From Paraburkholderia tuberum STM678 (GTDB lineage: Bacteria; Pseudomonadota; Gammaproteobacteria; Burkholderiales; Burkholderiaceae), in NCBI RefSeq assembly GCF_902833905.1, contig NZ_CADFGP010000002.1, forward strand, positions 124,001-188,000: 64,000 nt of DNA, written 5' to 3'. The number at the start of each line of letters is the position of its first letter. Within the stretch, counting starts at the first letter, position 1. Of this stretch, positions 53,845 to 63,402 are shown in pieces. Below the pieces are notes generated by a model, which saw nothing but the letters and a program-made list of their open reading frames with translations, was not told the origin of the DNA and did not search any database. The position numbers and the translations under genes are program-made.

Positions 53845-54340
53845 CAGAGCTTGCGCGTCAGGTCCAGCAGGTAATGGGGCCGACGCTCGAGGTCCAATAC
53901 ACGCTAGCGATAATCCGCCGCGCCTTTGTCCGACATTACCGGTCTCCCGGCCTATACTGAACCGTGCGGCGCACCATTCGCGCTGCTGACTCACAAAGTC
54001 ACCTCTGTGCGGATTTCCGCGCGAACGCTTTGCGCGTGTCCGCCGACACCTCGCTGCAAATCCAGCCCGGTGCAGCAACTCTCAATGCGAATGTCGGTCT
54101 CCGGCGTGCCACCTCCGCGCGCTGATCGAACACCGACGCCAGCCCGCCACCTTTTCGAAGGACGATTGGTCCTAACCGGCCTATCGTCCGTCCTCCGCTC
54201 GTTGCATGAGCAGGAATGGCTACGCATGGCTTACGCATGGCTGTATCTGTCAGATCGCTGTAAATGATGTTTTCTCTTAACTTAGGATGTCGAAAGACGG
54301 TGCGTACCTGCGCACCTCATTTGATTACAAGGAGACGAAC
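53845..54340. other. Gene-free region before the secreted protein
   Basis: About 495 bases without a credible gene in any frame. Its composition is less GC-rich toward the right. The secreted-protein promoter should lie near 54250-54290, but I see no strong box. Nothing else stands out. Confidence 0.4.
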
Positions 54341-54895
54341 ATGAATAGCCAGCGTTTAAGCATGTTGTCGGCAACGGCTATTGCCCTTCTTTCGCTCAAT
54401 GGTGCGGCTCACGCCGGCAGCGCATGTTCAGCCTCTCTGCTGAACGGCGCATACGGTTTCAGTGCCGTGGGGCAGGTCATCGGACTGATCGACTCAGCGG
54501 GGGTGCATCAATTTGTGACCCAATTGGCGCTTAACGATGTCTCCCTGGTGACGTTCGACGGTTCCAAACATTTCACGCGAATTGACGTCGGCACGACCAA
54601 TGGTGCGCCGAAGAACGGAGTGACCAGTTTCACCGGGGCCCAGAGTGGCGCCTACACCGTGAACCCCGATTGCACCGGAACGATGACTATCAAATACGAC
54701 AGCGGGGTGGTGCTAGGCCTTGAAATAGTTGTGACCGATGATGCCAGATTGATCAAGGCCATCATCATCAGCGAGACGGTGCCGTCAGTCGGCCCGACCG
54801 TCGATGCCGTGAACTGTACTACGACTTCTTGTAGCGAAGCAGTGCAGGTCAGCCTTGAGGGGCGCAAGGTAGAGGCCTTCGGCTTCCGTCATTAG
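54341..54895 (+). CDS. Secreted protein of unknown function
   Basis: 184 residues from the ATG at 54341, with AAGGAGA upstream. A signal peptide (ending NGAAHA) precedes CSASLLNGAYGFSAVGQVIG, which resembles the 'LNGTYGF' start of some secreted beta-rich proteins of soil bacteria. The rest is beta-strand-like with a conserved-looking GAYTVNPDCTGTMTIKYD segment and a Cys pair near the end. Codon use is less GC-rich than neighbours, suggesting transfer. A truncated glycosidase gene follows 14 bases later. Confidence 0.8.
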   Translation: MNSQRLSMLSATAIALLSLNGAAHAGSACSASLLNGAYGFSAVGQVIGLIDSAGVHQFVTQLALNDVSLVTFDGSKHFTRIDVGTTNGAPKNGVTSFTGAQSGAYTVNPDCTGTMTIKYDSGVVLGLEIVVTDDARLIKAIIISETVPSVGPTVDAVNCTTTSCSEAVQVSLEGRKVEAFGFRH

Positions 54896-54909
54896 TCTGC
54901 GGGAGGGGC

Positions 54910-56205
54910 GTGACGTCTCACTCGGTGTCGGCAGACACGTGCAGAAGGAGGCTCCAGCGCAAGCTTCGAACGATGATCCGCTACGGCGTCTTCGATTCGC
55001 CGCCAACCACCGGAGGAAGCGTCGATCAAACCGCGGGCAATGCGCTCGCGCTGCAGGTCGCGCAACAATCGTCGGTATTGCTGAAGAACGCGGTGGCGAG
55101 CGGCGATTCGCAGCCGGTGCTGCCGTTGAACGCGGCGGGGCTGTCGTCGATCGTGGTGATCGGCGCTCACGCGGATGCAGGCGTGCTGTCGGGCGGCGGC
55201 TCGGGCGCGGTGCCGGCGGCCGCGGGCAACGCGGTGTCCGGTTGCGTGTCGCCGTCGCCGCTGTTGAGCACCTGCGCGACGTGGTACAAGTCGGCACCGC
55301 TGGCCGCGATCCAGGCGAAGGCGCCGAACGCAAGCGTGACCTTCGTCGACGGCACGAACGCGGCGACAGCGGCGACCGCCGCCGCGAAGGCGGACGTGGC
55401 GATCGTGTTCGCGACGCAATGGGAAAGCGAGGGCGCGGATCTGCCGAGCCTGAGCCTGCCGAGCAATACGACTGACAGCTATAACCAGAGCTACGATCAG
55501 AACGCGCTGATCAGCGCGGTCGCGGCGCAAGCGAAGCGCGTGATCGTCGTGCTCGAGAACGGCAGCCCGGTCCTGATGCCGTGGCTATCCAACGTGCACG
55601 GCGTGCTCGAAGCGTGGTATCCGGGCGTGCAGGGCGGCCAGGCGATTGCCGATCTGCTGTTCGGCGCCGTGAACCCGTCCGGCAAATTGCCGATCACGTT
55701 CCCGATGCAGGACGCGGATCTCCCGCAACCGACGATCTCGGCCACCGATACCACCGTTACCTACAGCGAAGGACTCTTCATGGGTTATCGCTGGTATGAC
55801 GGCAAGCAGATCGCGCCGCTGTTCCCGTTCGGTTATGGGCTGTCCTACACGAGCTACAGCTACTCGGGCCTCAACGCGCAAGTGGATGCGAGCGGCAACG
55901 TGAAGGTGACCTTTACCGTCAAGAATATGGGCTCGCGCGCGGGCGCGGAAATCGCCGAAGTTTATGCCGCGTTGCCGAGCGGTCTGGGCGAACCGCCGAA
56001 GCGTCTGGTCGGCTGGCAAAAGGTCGCGCTGCAGGCGGGGGAGTCGCAGCAGGTCAGCGTATCGATTGCGCCGAAGCTGCTGTCGACGTGGGACGCGACC
56101 AACCACGTGTGGAAGCTCAACGGCGGCGTCTATCAGATGATCGCGGGGGCTTCTTCGCGCGATCCGAATGCGTTGACGGCGTCGGTGACGATCGCGGGGC
56201 ATTGA
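54910..56205 (+). pseudogene. 5'-truncated glycoside hydrolase family 3 gene
   Basis: About 430 codons match only the C-terminal half of GH3 beta-glucosidases: VAQQSSVLLKNAVASGD, the second GH3 domain, then a fibronectin III-like domain (VTFTVKNMGSRAGAEIAEVY). The N-terminal TIM barrel with the nucleophile Asp is absent and not present upstream. A GTG at 54910 can start it, but the product cannot be an active GH3 enzyme alone. High-GC codon use matches the host. It sits directly after the secreted-protein gene, so the deletion point is near 54900. Confidence 0.8.
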
Positions 56206-56285
56206 GCCCTGAGGTTTTGAACTGGAAGGCCTGGTAGCGGGGTACGGGGTCGAGCGCCGTATCCCGCCGGCACGCGTTCGGCATG

Positions 56286-56690
56286 TCAGTCGCCGGGCAG
56301 ACGATAAGCGAACTCGTACGAATGCGCGCCGTCGACGATGTCGATCCTGAACTCGCCTTCAATGCCGCTCAGCTCGCCCGTGCCTGAATCCGGCACGACC
56401 GTCACCGCCAGCGCCGCTGCGCCGCGATTCATCACGCCGATATGCTGCAGCACGAACGTGCCCTGCTTGCCCGCCAGCGTGCCAGTGACCTGTTCGAGCG
56501 CGACATAGCCGGCCGAGCCTTTGACGTTCGTCATCGCGCTCAGCATTTGCCCTTGGGTGGTCGCGGCGAGATCGCCGGAGATCTGCTTGTCGATCGACAT
56601 GCGGCCGAGCTTCGATTCGGCCTCCGCGTTTTCAAACGGCATCGGTTGAAGGGAGACGATGAAGGTGCCTTTTGCGACGTGGTGAGTCAT
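56286..56690 (-). CDS. DUF3224 protein
   Basis: 134 residues from the ATG at 56690, with GGAGGAAA upstream. It matches the DUF3224 beta-barrel family: GTFIVSLQPMPFENAEAESK, then SIDKQISGDLAATTQGQML and GSAGYVALEQVTGTLAGKQG, and a C-terminal GIEGEFRIDIVDGAHSYEF. No enzyme activity is known for the family. A longer in-frame start at 56876 adds a non-protein-like basic stretch. It sits alone between the GH3 fragment and a LysR gene. Confidence 0.88.
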   Translation of the reverse strand: MTHHVAKGTFIVSLQPMPFENAEAESKLGRMSIDKQISGDLAATTQGQMLSAMTNVKGSAGYVALEQVTGTLAGKQGTFVLQHIGVMNRGAAALAVTVVPDSGTGELSGIEGEFRIDIVDGAHSYEFAYRLPGD

Positions 56691-56773
56691 CGGGATTTCC
56701 TCCGGGCTTGAACGGGCGACGGCGAAGCGGCGAAACGAACCGTGACGCTTGCGAACCGTAGCACACGTCGCTG

Positions 56774-57724
56774 TCAGGGCGCTGCACGCGCAGTGCCGTC
56801 GCTCGTGCCGAACGCGTCCGCGAACTCGCGCTTCAACCACGCGAGCGCCGGGTCCTGGTCGTGCGCCGCGGCCCACATCAGCGAAACCTCGTAGCCCGGC
56901 ACCTCGAATGGCAGCGGACTCAGCGCGAGACCGAGCGTATCGCGCCAGACGCGGCCGATGAACTCCGGCACCGTCGCGATCGCCGCCGTGCGTTGCACGA
57001 TGAACGGACTGGTCGCGAAGTTCGAGCTCGAAAACAAGACGTCGCGCTTCAGTCCCTGCATCTCGAGTCGTTCATCGATGAAGCCGCGCAGCTCGGCGCT
57101 GAACGAAGTCAGCACATGACGGTGGCGCAGAAACTCGTCCATCGACAAATGCTTGCGGCGCGTCCTGACGAGCTGGGGGTTGTAGACGCTCACGAAGCGC
57201 CATGAAAACAGCGGCGTGAATCGCTGCCACGGCACGCATTCGCGGAATACGCCGACCGCGAGTTCGATCGCGCCATCGTCGAGCATCGCGGCGGCGCGCG
57301 TCGAATCTGTGGAGCGCGCGATCAGCTTCACGCCGGGTGCGGTGTCGGCGAGGCGCGCGATGATCTCGGGCATCAGCAGCAGTTCGAGCGAATCGCTAAG
57401 GCCGATGCGGAACACCCGCTGCGCGCGGGCCGGATCGAAGACGGATGGCTGCGTGAGCGCCTGATGCAGCGATTGCAGGAACGGCTCGATCTGCCGCGCG
57501 AGTTCGAGCGCGCGCGGCGTCGGCGTCATGCCTTGCGGCGTGCGCACGAACAACTCGTCGCCGAACGTTTCGCGCAAGCGCTTGAGCGCGCCGCTGACGG
57601 CCGGTTGCCCAAGAAACAGCCGCTGCGCGGCACGCGTGACGCTGCGCTCTTCCAGCAGCGCGCGGAAGGTCAGCAGCAGGTTCAGGTCGAAGCGCCGAAA
57701 ATCATTTTCAATGATGTTGGCCAT
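56774..57724 (-). CDS. LysR-family regulator, NodD/LinR-like
   Basis: 316 residues from the ATG at 57724 (MANIIENDFRRFDLNLLLTF). The HTH is SVTRAAQRLFLGQPAVSGAL, then KRLRETFGDELFVRTPQGM. The start avoids an upstream non-conserved extension. It is divergent from an SDR gene (57807) with 82 bases between them, so it probably regulates that gene. The inducer is unknown. Confidence 0.93.
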   Translation of the reverse strand: MANIIENDFRRFDLNLLLTFRALLEERSVTRAAQRLFLGQPAVSGALKRLRETFGDELFVRTPQGMTPTPRALELARQIEPFLQSLHQALTQPSVFDPARAQRVFRIGLSDSLELLLMPEIIARLADTAPGVKLIARSTDSTRAAAMLDDGAIELAVGVFRECVPWQRFTPLFSWRFVSVYNPQLVRTRRKHLSMDEFLRHRHVLTSFSAELRGFIDERLEMQGLKRDVLFSSSNFATSPFIVQRTAAIATVPEFIGRVWRDTLGLALSPLPFEVPGYEVSLMWAAAHDQDPALAWLKREFADAFGTSDGTARAAP

Positions 57725-57806
57725 GACATTAAACGATTTGAGTGATGGGCTCGCACCGCGCATTCTACTGCCACGGGGTCTCCCGTTCACACTCAGGAGC
57801 AATGAC

Positions 57807-58526
57807 ATGGACTGGCAAAATCAGAAGGTCGTGGTGCTAGGTGGCTCGTCGGGCATTGGGCTCGCGCTGGTGAAGCGGCTCGTGGCGGCTGGCGCGAGCG
57901 TCGTCGCGGTGGGGCGCGACCGCGCCAAACTGGACGATGCGCTGCTTGGCATCGGCGGACAGGTGACGAGCGAGGCGCTCGATTGCGCCGATCGCGCGGC
58001 GCTCGGACACTTCTTCGGCGGCCTCGGCCGGATCGATCATCTGGTGATGACGCTGTCGGGCGGTGAAGGCGCGGGGCCGTTTGCTGAACTGGATCTGGCC
58101 GCGCTGCGGCGTGGCTTCGAGGCCAAGTTCTGGCCGCAGCTCGAAGCCGCGCAGACCGCGCTACCCACGCTGCGTCGCGACGGCAGCCTGACGTTTCTGA
58201 CCGCGATTTCGGCGCGCATCGCGAATCCGGGCACGGCGGGTCTGGGTGCGATCAACGGCGCGCTCGAAAGCATGATCGGCACGCTGGCGCGCGAGCTTGC
58301 GCCGCTGCGCGTGAACGCGGTGTCGCCGGGTGTGATCGATACGCCGTGGTGGGACAGATTTCCCGCGAGCGTGAAGAGTGAGCTGTTTCGGCAGCAAAGC
58401 GAAACGTTACCGGTGCGGCGCGTCGGGCAGGCCGACGATGTCGCGCACGCGCTGCAGTTTCTGCTGGAGAACACGTTTATGACGGGGGCGGTGATCGAGT
58501 GTGATGGCGGCTTGCGGCTACTGTGA
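57807..58526 (+). CDS. Atypical SDR-family protein
   Basis: 239 residues from the ATG at 57807, with AGGAG eight bases before it. The cofactor motif GGSSGIG is at 12-18. NNAG is replaced by TLSGG and the YxxxK site reads L146-GAI-N150, so neither catalytic Tyr nor Lys is present. The C-terminal VIECDGGLRLL is SDR-like. Regulated presumably by the divergent LysR. Some database SDRs of this type are non-classical reductases; the function is unknown. Confidence 0.87.
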   Translation: MDWQNQKVVVLGGSSGIGLALVKRLVAAGASVVAVGRDRAKLDDALLGIGGQVTSEALDCADRAALGHFFGGLGRIDHLVMTLSGGEGAGPFAELDLAALRRGFEAKFWPQLEAAQTALPTLRRDGSLTFLTAISARIANPGTAGLGAINGALESMIGTLARELAPLRVNAVSPGVIDTPWWDRFPASVKSELFRQQSETLPVRRVGQADDVAHALQFLLENTFMTGAVIECDGGLRLL

Positions 58527-58549
58527 AGTACGGGCGCGGGAATCCGTGG

Positions 58550-59959
58550 TCAGGCGTTCTTCGCCCGCTGAACGCGAACCGGCAGAAACATCGCCGCCGC
58601 GAAGCACAACAAATGCAGCCCGGCCAGCAGCACGAACGTCGGCAGAAATCGGCCGGGCTGTGCACCCGAAACACCGTGCAACGTCGACGCTATCACCATC
58701 GAAAGCAGCGTCGTCGCGAACGGACCGCCCACTCTCTGCGCGATGTTCAACGCAGTATTCGCAACCGCGAGCCTTTCTCTCCCGATCGACGAGTACGCGG
58801 CCGAGATCGACGGCACGCTGATCGTCCCCTGACCGACGCCCGCAAAGAACAGACCGACCGCGGCCCATCCGGCGGAGAACGAATCAACGCTCAGCCACAG
58901 AAACACGAGCGTGCTCAGAAACGCCAGCAATGCGCCGCCCGCCGCGAGCGCGCGGCAGCCGAGCCGCTCGGTCAACCATCCGAGCAGCGGAAACGAGCAC
59001 ATCATGCCGACGCCGGTTGCCGTGAGCAGGCCGCCCGCGTGCGTGGCCGACAAACCGCAGCCCGCGATCAGAAAAAGCGGCACGGCGAGCTGCCGTCCAT
59101 ACATGATCGCGTTCGCGAAGAACTGGGCGAGTGCGGCGACCGAGAACGTACGTGTCGCAAACATGCGCACGTCGATCAGCGCGGTGTGGCCTTTGCGCGC
59201 CGCGTACAGCGCGAAGCCGGCGAGAAACGCGACGCCCGCGAGCAGACACGCCAAGCCCACCGCTCGCGACGCGTCCTGAAGTCCATAGACAAGCGCGACG
59301 AGCCCAGGGGAGATCAACGCAAAGCCGGTGAAATCGAACGGTCGCTTCTGCGACCCGGCGGCATCGCGCGGCAGCAGCAACACCGCCATCGCGACGCCGA
59401 AAGCGCCCACCGGAACATTGACGAAGAACAGCCAGGGCCAGCTCGCGTGCGCGAGCACGAGGCCGGCCAGCACCGGGCCGAGAATCGGACCGAGCAGAAT
59501 GGGTAGCGCGGTGTAGCCCATCACCCGCTCGAGGTTCTTGCCGGCCACGCGTCCGATCATCATTTGTGCCATCGGCCCGAGCACACCGGCAACGAGGCCC
59601 TGGAAGATGCGCGCGCCGATCAGCTCGCCGATCGTCTGCGCCGCGCCGCACAGCATCGACGCTATCGTGAACGTCGAAAAGCAGAACAGGTACAGCCGCT
59701 TCGCGCCGATGCGGTCGACCAGCCAGCCGTTGAGCGGCAACATCAACGCCATCGCGAGCAGGTAGCCGCTGATGATCCACTGCGCGGTAGCGATCGACGC
59801 ATCGAGCGTATGGCCGATCGCCGACAGCGACACGTTGACCAGCGTCGAGTCCATCTGCGACATGAACGAGCCGATCGACACGACCGCCGCGACTTTCCAC
59901 ACGGTCGGATCGATCCGCGTGGAAGCGGATGCGCAGGCGCGCTCGCGCATGCCGCTCAT
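58550..59959 (-). CDS. MFS multidrug exporter, DHA2-type
   Basis: 469 residues with fourteen predicted helices. Motif A-like and motif C-like features are visible: FMSQMDSTLVNVSLSAIG at helix 1 and GYTALPILLGPILGPVLAGL at helix 5 (motif C with GP repeats). These fit the EmrB/QacA family. It is preceded on the same strand by a Bcr/CflA-type exporter gene that ends 55 bases upstream of its start, so the two may be co-transcribed. The substrate is unknown. Confidence 0.9.
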   Translation of the reverse strand: MSGMRERACASASTRIDPTVWKVAAVVSIGSFMSQMDSTLVNVSLSAIGHTLDASIATAQWIISGYLLAMALMLPLNGWLVDRIGAKRLYLFCFSTFTIASMLCGAAQTIGELIGARIFQGLVAGVLGPMAQMMIGRVAGKNLERVMGYTALPILLGPILGPVLAGLVLAHASWPWLFFVNVPVGAFGVAMAVLLLPRDAAGSQKRPFDFTGFALISPGLVALVYGLQDASRAVGLACLLAGVAFLAGFALYAARKGHTALIDVRMFATRTFSVAALAQFFANAIMYGRQLAVPLFLIAGCGLSATHAGGLLTATGVGMMCSFPLLGWLTERLGCRALAAGGALLAFLSTLVFLWLSVDSFSAGWAAVGLFFAGVGQGTISVPSISAAYSSIGRERLAVANTALNIAQRVGGPFATTLLSMVIASTLHGVSGAQPGRFLPTFVLLAGLHLLCFAAAMFLPVRVQRAKNA

Positions 59960-60014
59960 CGGTCCGCGCGTCTACAGATGAAGGTCTGGCGTTCGGTCGA
60001 GCTCATGTGCCGGC

Positions 60015-61277
60015 TCACGCTGCCTTGCCGCTCGCGCTCGCCGCGGCCGCAGGCTGTACCTGCTCGAGATGGCGCAGCAGCTTCGTTACCATCACGACGA
60101 CGACGAACGCGAGGACCACGAAGAACAGCGCGAGCGGTGTGAGCACCTGCACCGACACGAAGCCGGCCAACCCCATCATCGCCGATGAAACCAGCAGCAG
60201 CGCGCAGCCGAGAATCGCGCTCGTCAGACCCGCGATGTGCGGGAACAGCGAGTTGCCCTTCGCCATCAGCGTCGGATACATTGCGCCGGCGCAGAAGCCC
60301 ATCACGAGCACAGGCGTCGCGAGCGTCCACACGCGTAGACCGACCGTCAGCGCGAGCAGCAGCATCGCAAGCGACGCGGCCGCCATCAGCCGTGCGCCGA
60401 TGCGCAGCCGCTGCTCGGCGCTCGGCAGACCCGGACCGTGCAGGCGATTCGACAGACCGCCAAGAAAGTACATCATGCCGATGCCGAGCGCGAGGTAGCC
60501 GAAGAAGGTCGGCGGCTTGTGCAGCGTGGTCTGCACCATGAACGGCCCGACGATGTTGAACACCAGCAGGATGCTGTAGCACAGGCCCTGCGCGAGGAAG
60601 CAGCTCTGGAACACGGGGCTCGCGAGCACTTTGCGCGCGTTCGCGGTCAGCGTGCGCGGTTCGAGATGGACGGGCTTCGGCAAGGTCTCGCGATAACGCC
60701 AGAGCAGCGCCCACATCACCAGCGAATAGATCAGCAGAAACACGAGGCACGCGCGCCAGCCGAACGCGGTCTGCAGATGCGCGCCGATCACCGGCGCGAC
60801 GATCGGCGCGAGCCCCCACGCGATCGACATGTACGTGAACGCATGCAGCAAGGCCTGACCCGCGAACGAATCGGTGATGATCGCTTTCGCCAGCAGGTTC
60901 GTGCTCGCGATGCCGAAGCCCTGCAGTGCGCGGGCGAGGATGAACGTCTCGAGATTGGGCGCCGCGAGCGACAGCAGGCAGCCGACCGTGTAGACCGTCA
61001 GACCGAACGCGAGCACGCGCTTGCGGCCATACGCGTCGGCGATCGGACCGAAGATCAGCTGACCGAACGCGTAGGCGGCCATGTAGCCGGTGACGCTGAT
61101 CTGGATCGCTTGCGGCGAGGTGCCGAAGTAGCGCGCCATCGCGGGCAGCGCGGGCACGTAGATGTCGATGGCGAGCTGTCCGGCGGACGCGAACAGGCAG
61201 ATCAGGAATAGCAGGAAGCGCGGCGAGTTCGGGGCGGAGTCGGCGGAAGCGGGGTGGTCGGCGGTGGCGTGGCTCAT
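60015..61277 (-). CDS. MFS exporter, Bcr/CflA-type
   Basis: 420 residues from the ATG at 61277; no strong RBS, and an ATG at 61313 is possible. Helix 1 reads FASAGQLAIDIYVPALPAMA, the DxY-PALP signature of Bcr/CflA transporters. Motif A is GPIADAYGRKRVL and motif C is GLAPIVAPVIGA. About twelve helices are present. It could export drugs or sulfonamide-like compounds. It precedes the DHA2 exporter on the same strand. Confidence 0.9.
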   Translation of the reverse strand: MSHATADHPASADSAPNSPRFLLFLICLFASAGQLAIDIYVPALPAMARYFGTSPQAIQISVTGYMAAYAFGQLIFGPIADAYGRKRVLAFGLTVYTVGCLLSLAAPNLETFILARALQGFGIASTNLLAKAIITDSFAGQALLHAFTYMSIAWGLAPIVAPVIGAHLQTAFGWRACLVFLLIYSLVMWALLWRYRETLPKPVHLEPRTLTANARKVLASPVFQSCFLAQGLCYSILLVFNIVGPFMVQTTLHKPPTFFGYLALGIGMMYFLGGLSNRLHGPGLPSAEQRLRIGARLMAAASLAMLLLALTVGLRVWTLATPVLVMGFCAGAMYPTLMAKGNSLFPHIAGLTSAILGCALLLVSSAMMGLAGFVSVQVLTPLALFFVVLAFVVVVMVTKLLRHLEQVQPAAAASASGKAA

Positions 61278-61464
61278 GGGTGCATCGAAAGGGAACACTG
61301 GCGGCGCGGGCATCGATGCGTTCGGATATCGAACGGAAAAGGCGCGAATGCCCCCGGCATTATCGCCGGGTATTGTGCCCGTCGTATGGCAGGAAGTGGG
61401 ATAGTCCCTGGCGGGGGTGTGGAATGGCGCGGCCGACGAGCGCGCTATCCCGCCGCAACGAGGC

Positions 61465-61731
61465 TCATTTCGCGCAGTCCTCGATCGACCGCAGCAACGC
61501 GCCCTGGTCTGCCGGGTCCTGGAAGAACGCGACGAAGCTCGCATGCTCGTCGTTTGCGATGCGGCCGGAGCAGTCCTTGCCTTTGAGCGGGGGGCGAGAC
61601 GCCGTCCAGATCATCGCCATCACGGCGAAAGCCAGCACGACGCCTGTAAAGACGAGCCCGAGCAGTAAGGACCTGGCGTCGTCCGATATTGCGTCTAGCC
61701 GATGCGAAGCCTCCCGCGGCCCGCAATGCAT
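61465..61731 (-). CDS. Small single-pass membrane protein
   Basis: 88 residues from the ATG at 61731. One membrane helix (SLLLGLVFTGVVLAFAVMAM) is followed by a polar domain with two Cys (KDCSGRIANDEH and IEDCAK). The remainder looks like a small periplasmic domain with DPADQGALLRS. No family is recognised. Its 5' end overlaps the truncated LysR gene on the other strand, which suggests one of the two is rearranged. Confidence 0.6.
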   Translation of the reverse strand: MHCGPREASHRLDAISDDARSLLLGLVFTGVVLAFAVMAMIWTASRPPLKGKDCSGRIANDEHASFVAFFQDPADQGALLRSIEDCAK

Positions 61732-62502
61732 ATCGCGGATCTCGAGAGCCGCGTCGGCGCGCCGCTGTTGTCGCGCAAACGCGGTCAGGTGCGGGCCTCG
61801 GCGATCGGCGAGACGCTGGTGGCCTATGCGCGTCAGATGCTGGCCAATGCCGAGCAGGCACTGGAGGACGTGCGGCGACAGGTGGAAGGGCTCGGCGGAC
61901 GGGTTCGGCTCGGCGCTTCCACCGCGGCCATCGCGAATCTGCTGCCGCAGGCGTTGGAACGACTGGCCGCCGGGCATCCCGGCATCGATGTGCAAATCGC
62001 CGTGCTGACTTCGCAGGAAACGCTGACGCGACTCGCCCAGGAGTCGCTCGACGTGGGCATCGTGGCGCTGCCGCAAGCGCCGCTACGAGGGCTATCGATC
62101 GAAACATGGCGCCGCGATCCGGTGGTCGCGTTCATGCCGGCCGGGTGGACGTGTCCAGCTCGCATCACGCCGCAATGGATCGCCGCGAAGCCGCTGATTC
62201 TGAACGACGCGACCACACGGCTTTCGCGTTTGACGACGGAATGGTTCAGCGCGGCGGGGCAGCACCCCACGCCGCGCATCCAGCTCAACTACTCGGATGC
62301 GATCAAGAGTCTCGTCGCAGCGGGATACGGCGCCGCGCTGCTGCCGCAGGAACCGAGCCGCTCGTCGGCCGACGCGCGCATCGTCACACGGGCGCTGCGC
62401 CCTGCGTTATGGCGACAGCTGGGCCTGGCCTTTCGCGCGGGTCCCGTGGAGCGTCCGACTCAGCATGTGCTCGACGTATTGCGGAGTTTGCGGTTGAGCT
62501 AG
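61702..62502 (+). pseudogene. LysR-family gene lacking the HTH domain
   Basis: 266 codons. It begins inside what is the end of the HTH in normal LysR proteins: HIADLESRVGAPLLSRKRGQ matches the LExxLGxxLF-R segment. About 35-40 N-terminal residues, including both recognition helices, are missing and not encoded upstream in any frame. The effector domain is complete. A start at 61702 could give a soluble protein that does not bind DNA. The 5' break near 61700 coincides with the overlapping small membrane-protein gene. Confidence 0.8.
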
Positions 62503-62631
62503 CGGGGCTGTGTTACGTCGCCGACGCTTTCCGCCTCTCCTCCTCGCGATAAAGCACGAACTCTTCCGCCAACGCTTTTGCAACGGAAGCCCTACGCGTG
62601 ATTCAAGGCGGTGTCGCGGCGTACTCAATAC

Positions 62632-63402
62632 TCAGGTCTCGATCAGGTGCAGAAACTGCCTTACCCGTGGACTGCTGCCTTCACCAAAGAAGGCTTGCGG
62701 TGTCGTGTCTTCGGCAACTACGCCGCCGTCCATAAAAACAACCCGATCCGCTACATCTCGCGCAAACCGCACTTCGTGCGTGACGATCAGCATCGTCATG
62801 CCCGCTTTGGCAACGTCGCGCATGACGGTCAGGACATCCTCCCGCAGCGCTGGATCGAGAGCAGACGTGGGCTCGTCGAAGAAGATGACCTCTGGATCCA
62901 TCGCGAGCGCCCGCGCGATCGCTACGCGCTGCTTCTGACCGCCGGACAGCCGTGCCGGATATTCGTTGGCTTTTGCGGCCAGCCCAACCTGTGTCAGCAG
63001 GTGAATTGCGCGCTCCGACGCTTGCGCACGAGGGACACCCTTGACGCTGACCGGACCTTCCATCACGTTTTCCAGTGCTGTCCTGTGCGGAAAGAGGTTA
63101 AACGACTGGAACACCATCGCGGTGCGCTGGCGGATCGCGCGGATCTTCTTCTGATTCTGGCGTGACGGTTTTGACAAACCGTTGCATTCGACATCAATGC
63201 CGCATACTGTCACGCTGCCGGCATCCGGTACCTCGAGGAAGTTCAGCGAGCGCAGCAGCGTGGTCTTGCCCGACCCGGAGGGACCCATTACAACGACAAC
63301 CTCGCCTTTCGATACGCTGAAATCGACGCCGCGCAAGACATGGTTGTCGCCAAATGCCTTCGAAAGTCCACGGACTTCAATCGTCCTGATATCAGTATTC
63401 AT
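62632..63402 (-). CDS. Polar amino-acid ABC transporter ATP-binding protein
   Basis: 256 residues from the ATG at 63402. Walker A is GPSGSGKTTLLRSLN, the Q-loop is MVFQSFNLFPHRT, the signature is LSGGQKQRVAIARAL and Walker B is VIFFDEPTSALDP. These are standard for GlnQ/HisP-type ATPases. It follows the permease gene by a 4-base overlap. The substrate is a polar amino acid or related compound; the binding protein gene is likely to the right of the window. Confidence 0.94.
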   Translation of the reverse strand: MNTDIRTIEVRGLSKAFGDNHVLRGVDFSVSKGEVVVVMGPSGSGKTTLLRSLNFLEVPDAGSVTVCGIDVECNGLSKPSRQNQKKIRAIRQRTAMVFQSFNLFPHRTALENVMEGPVSVKGVPRAQASERAIHLLTQVGLAAKANEYPARLSGGQKQRVAIARALAMDPEVIFFDEPTSALDPALREDVLTVMRDVAKAGMTMLIVTHEVRFARDVADRVVFMDGGVVAEDTTPQAFFGEGSSPRVRQFLHLIET

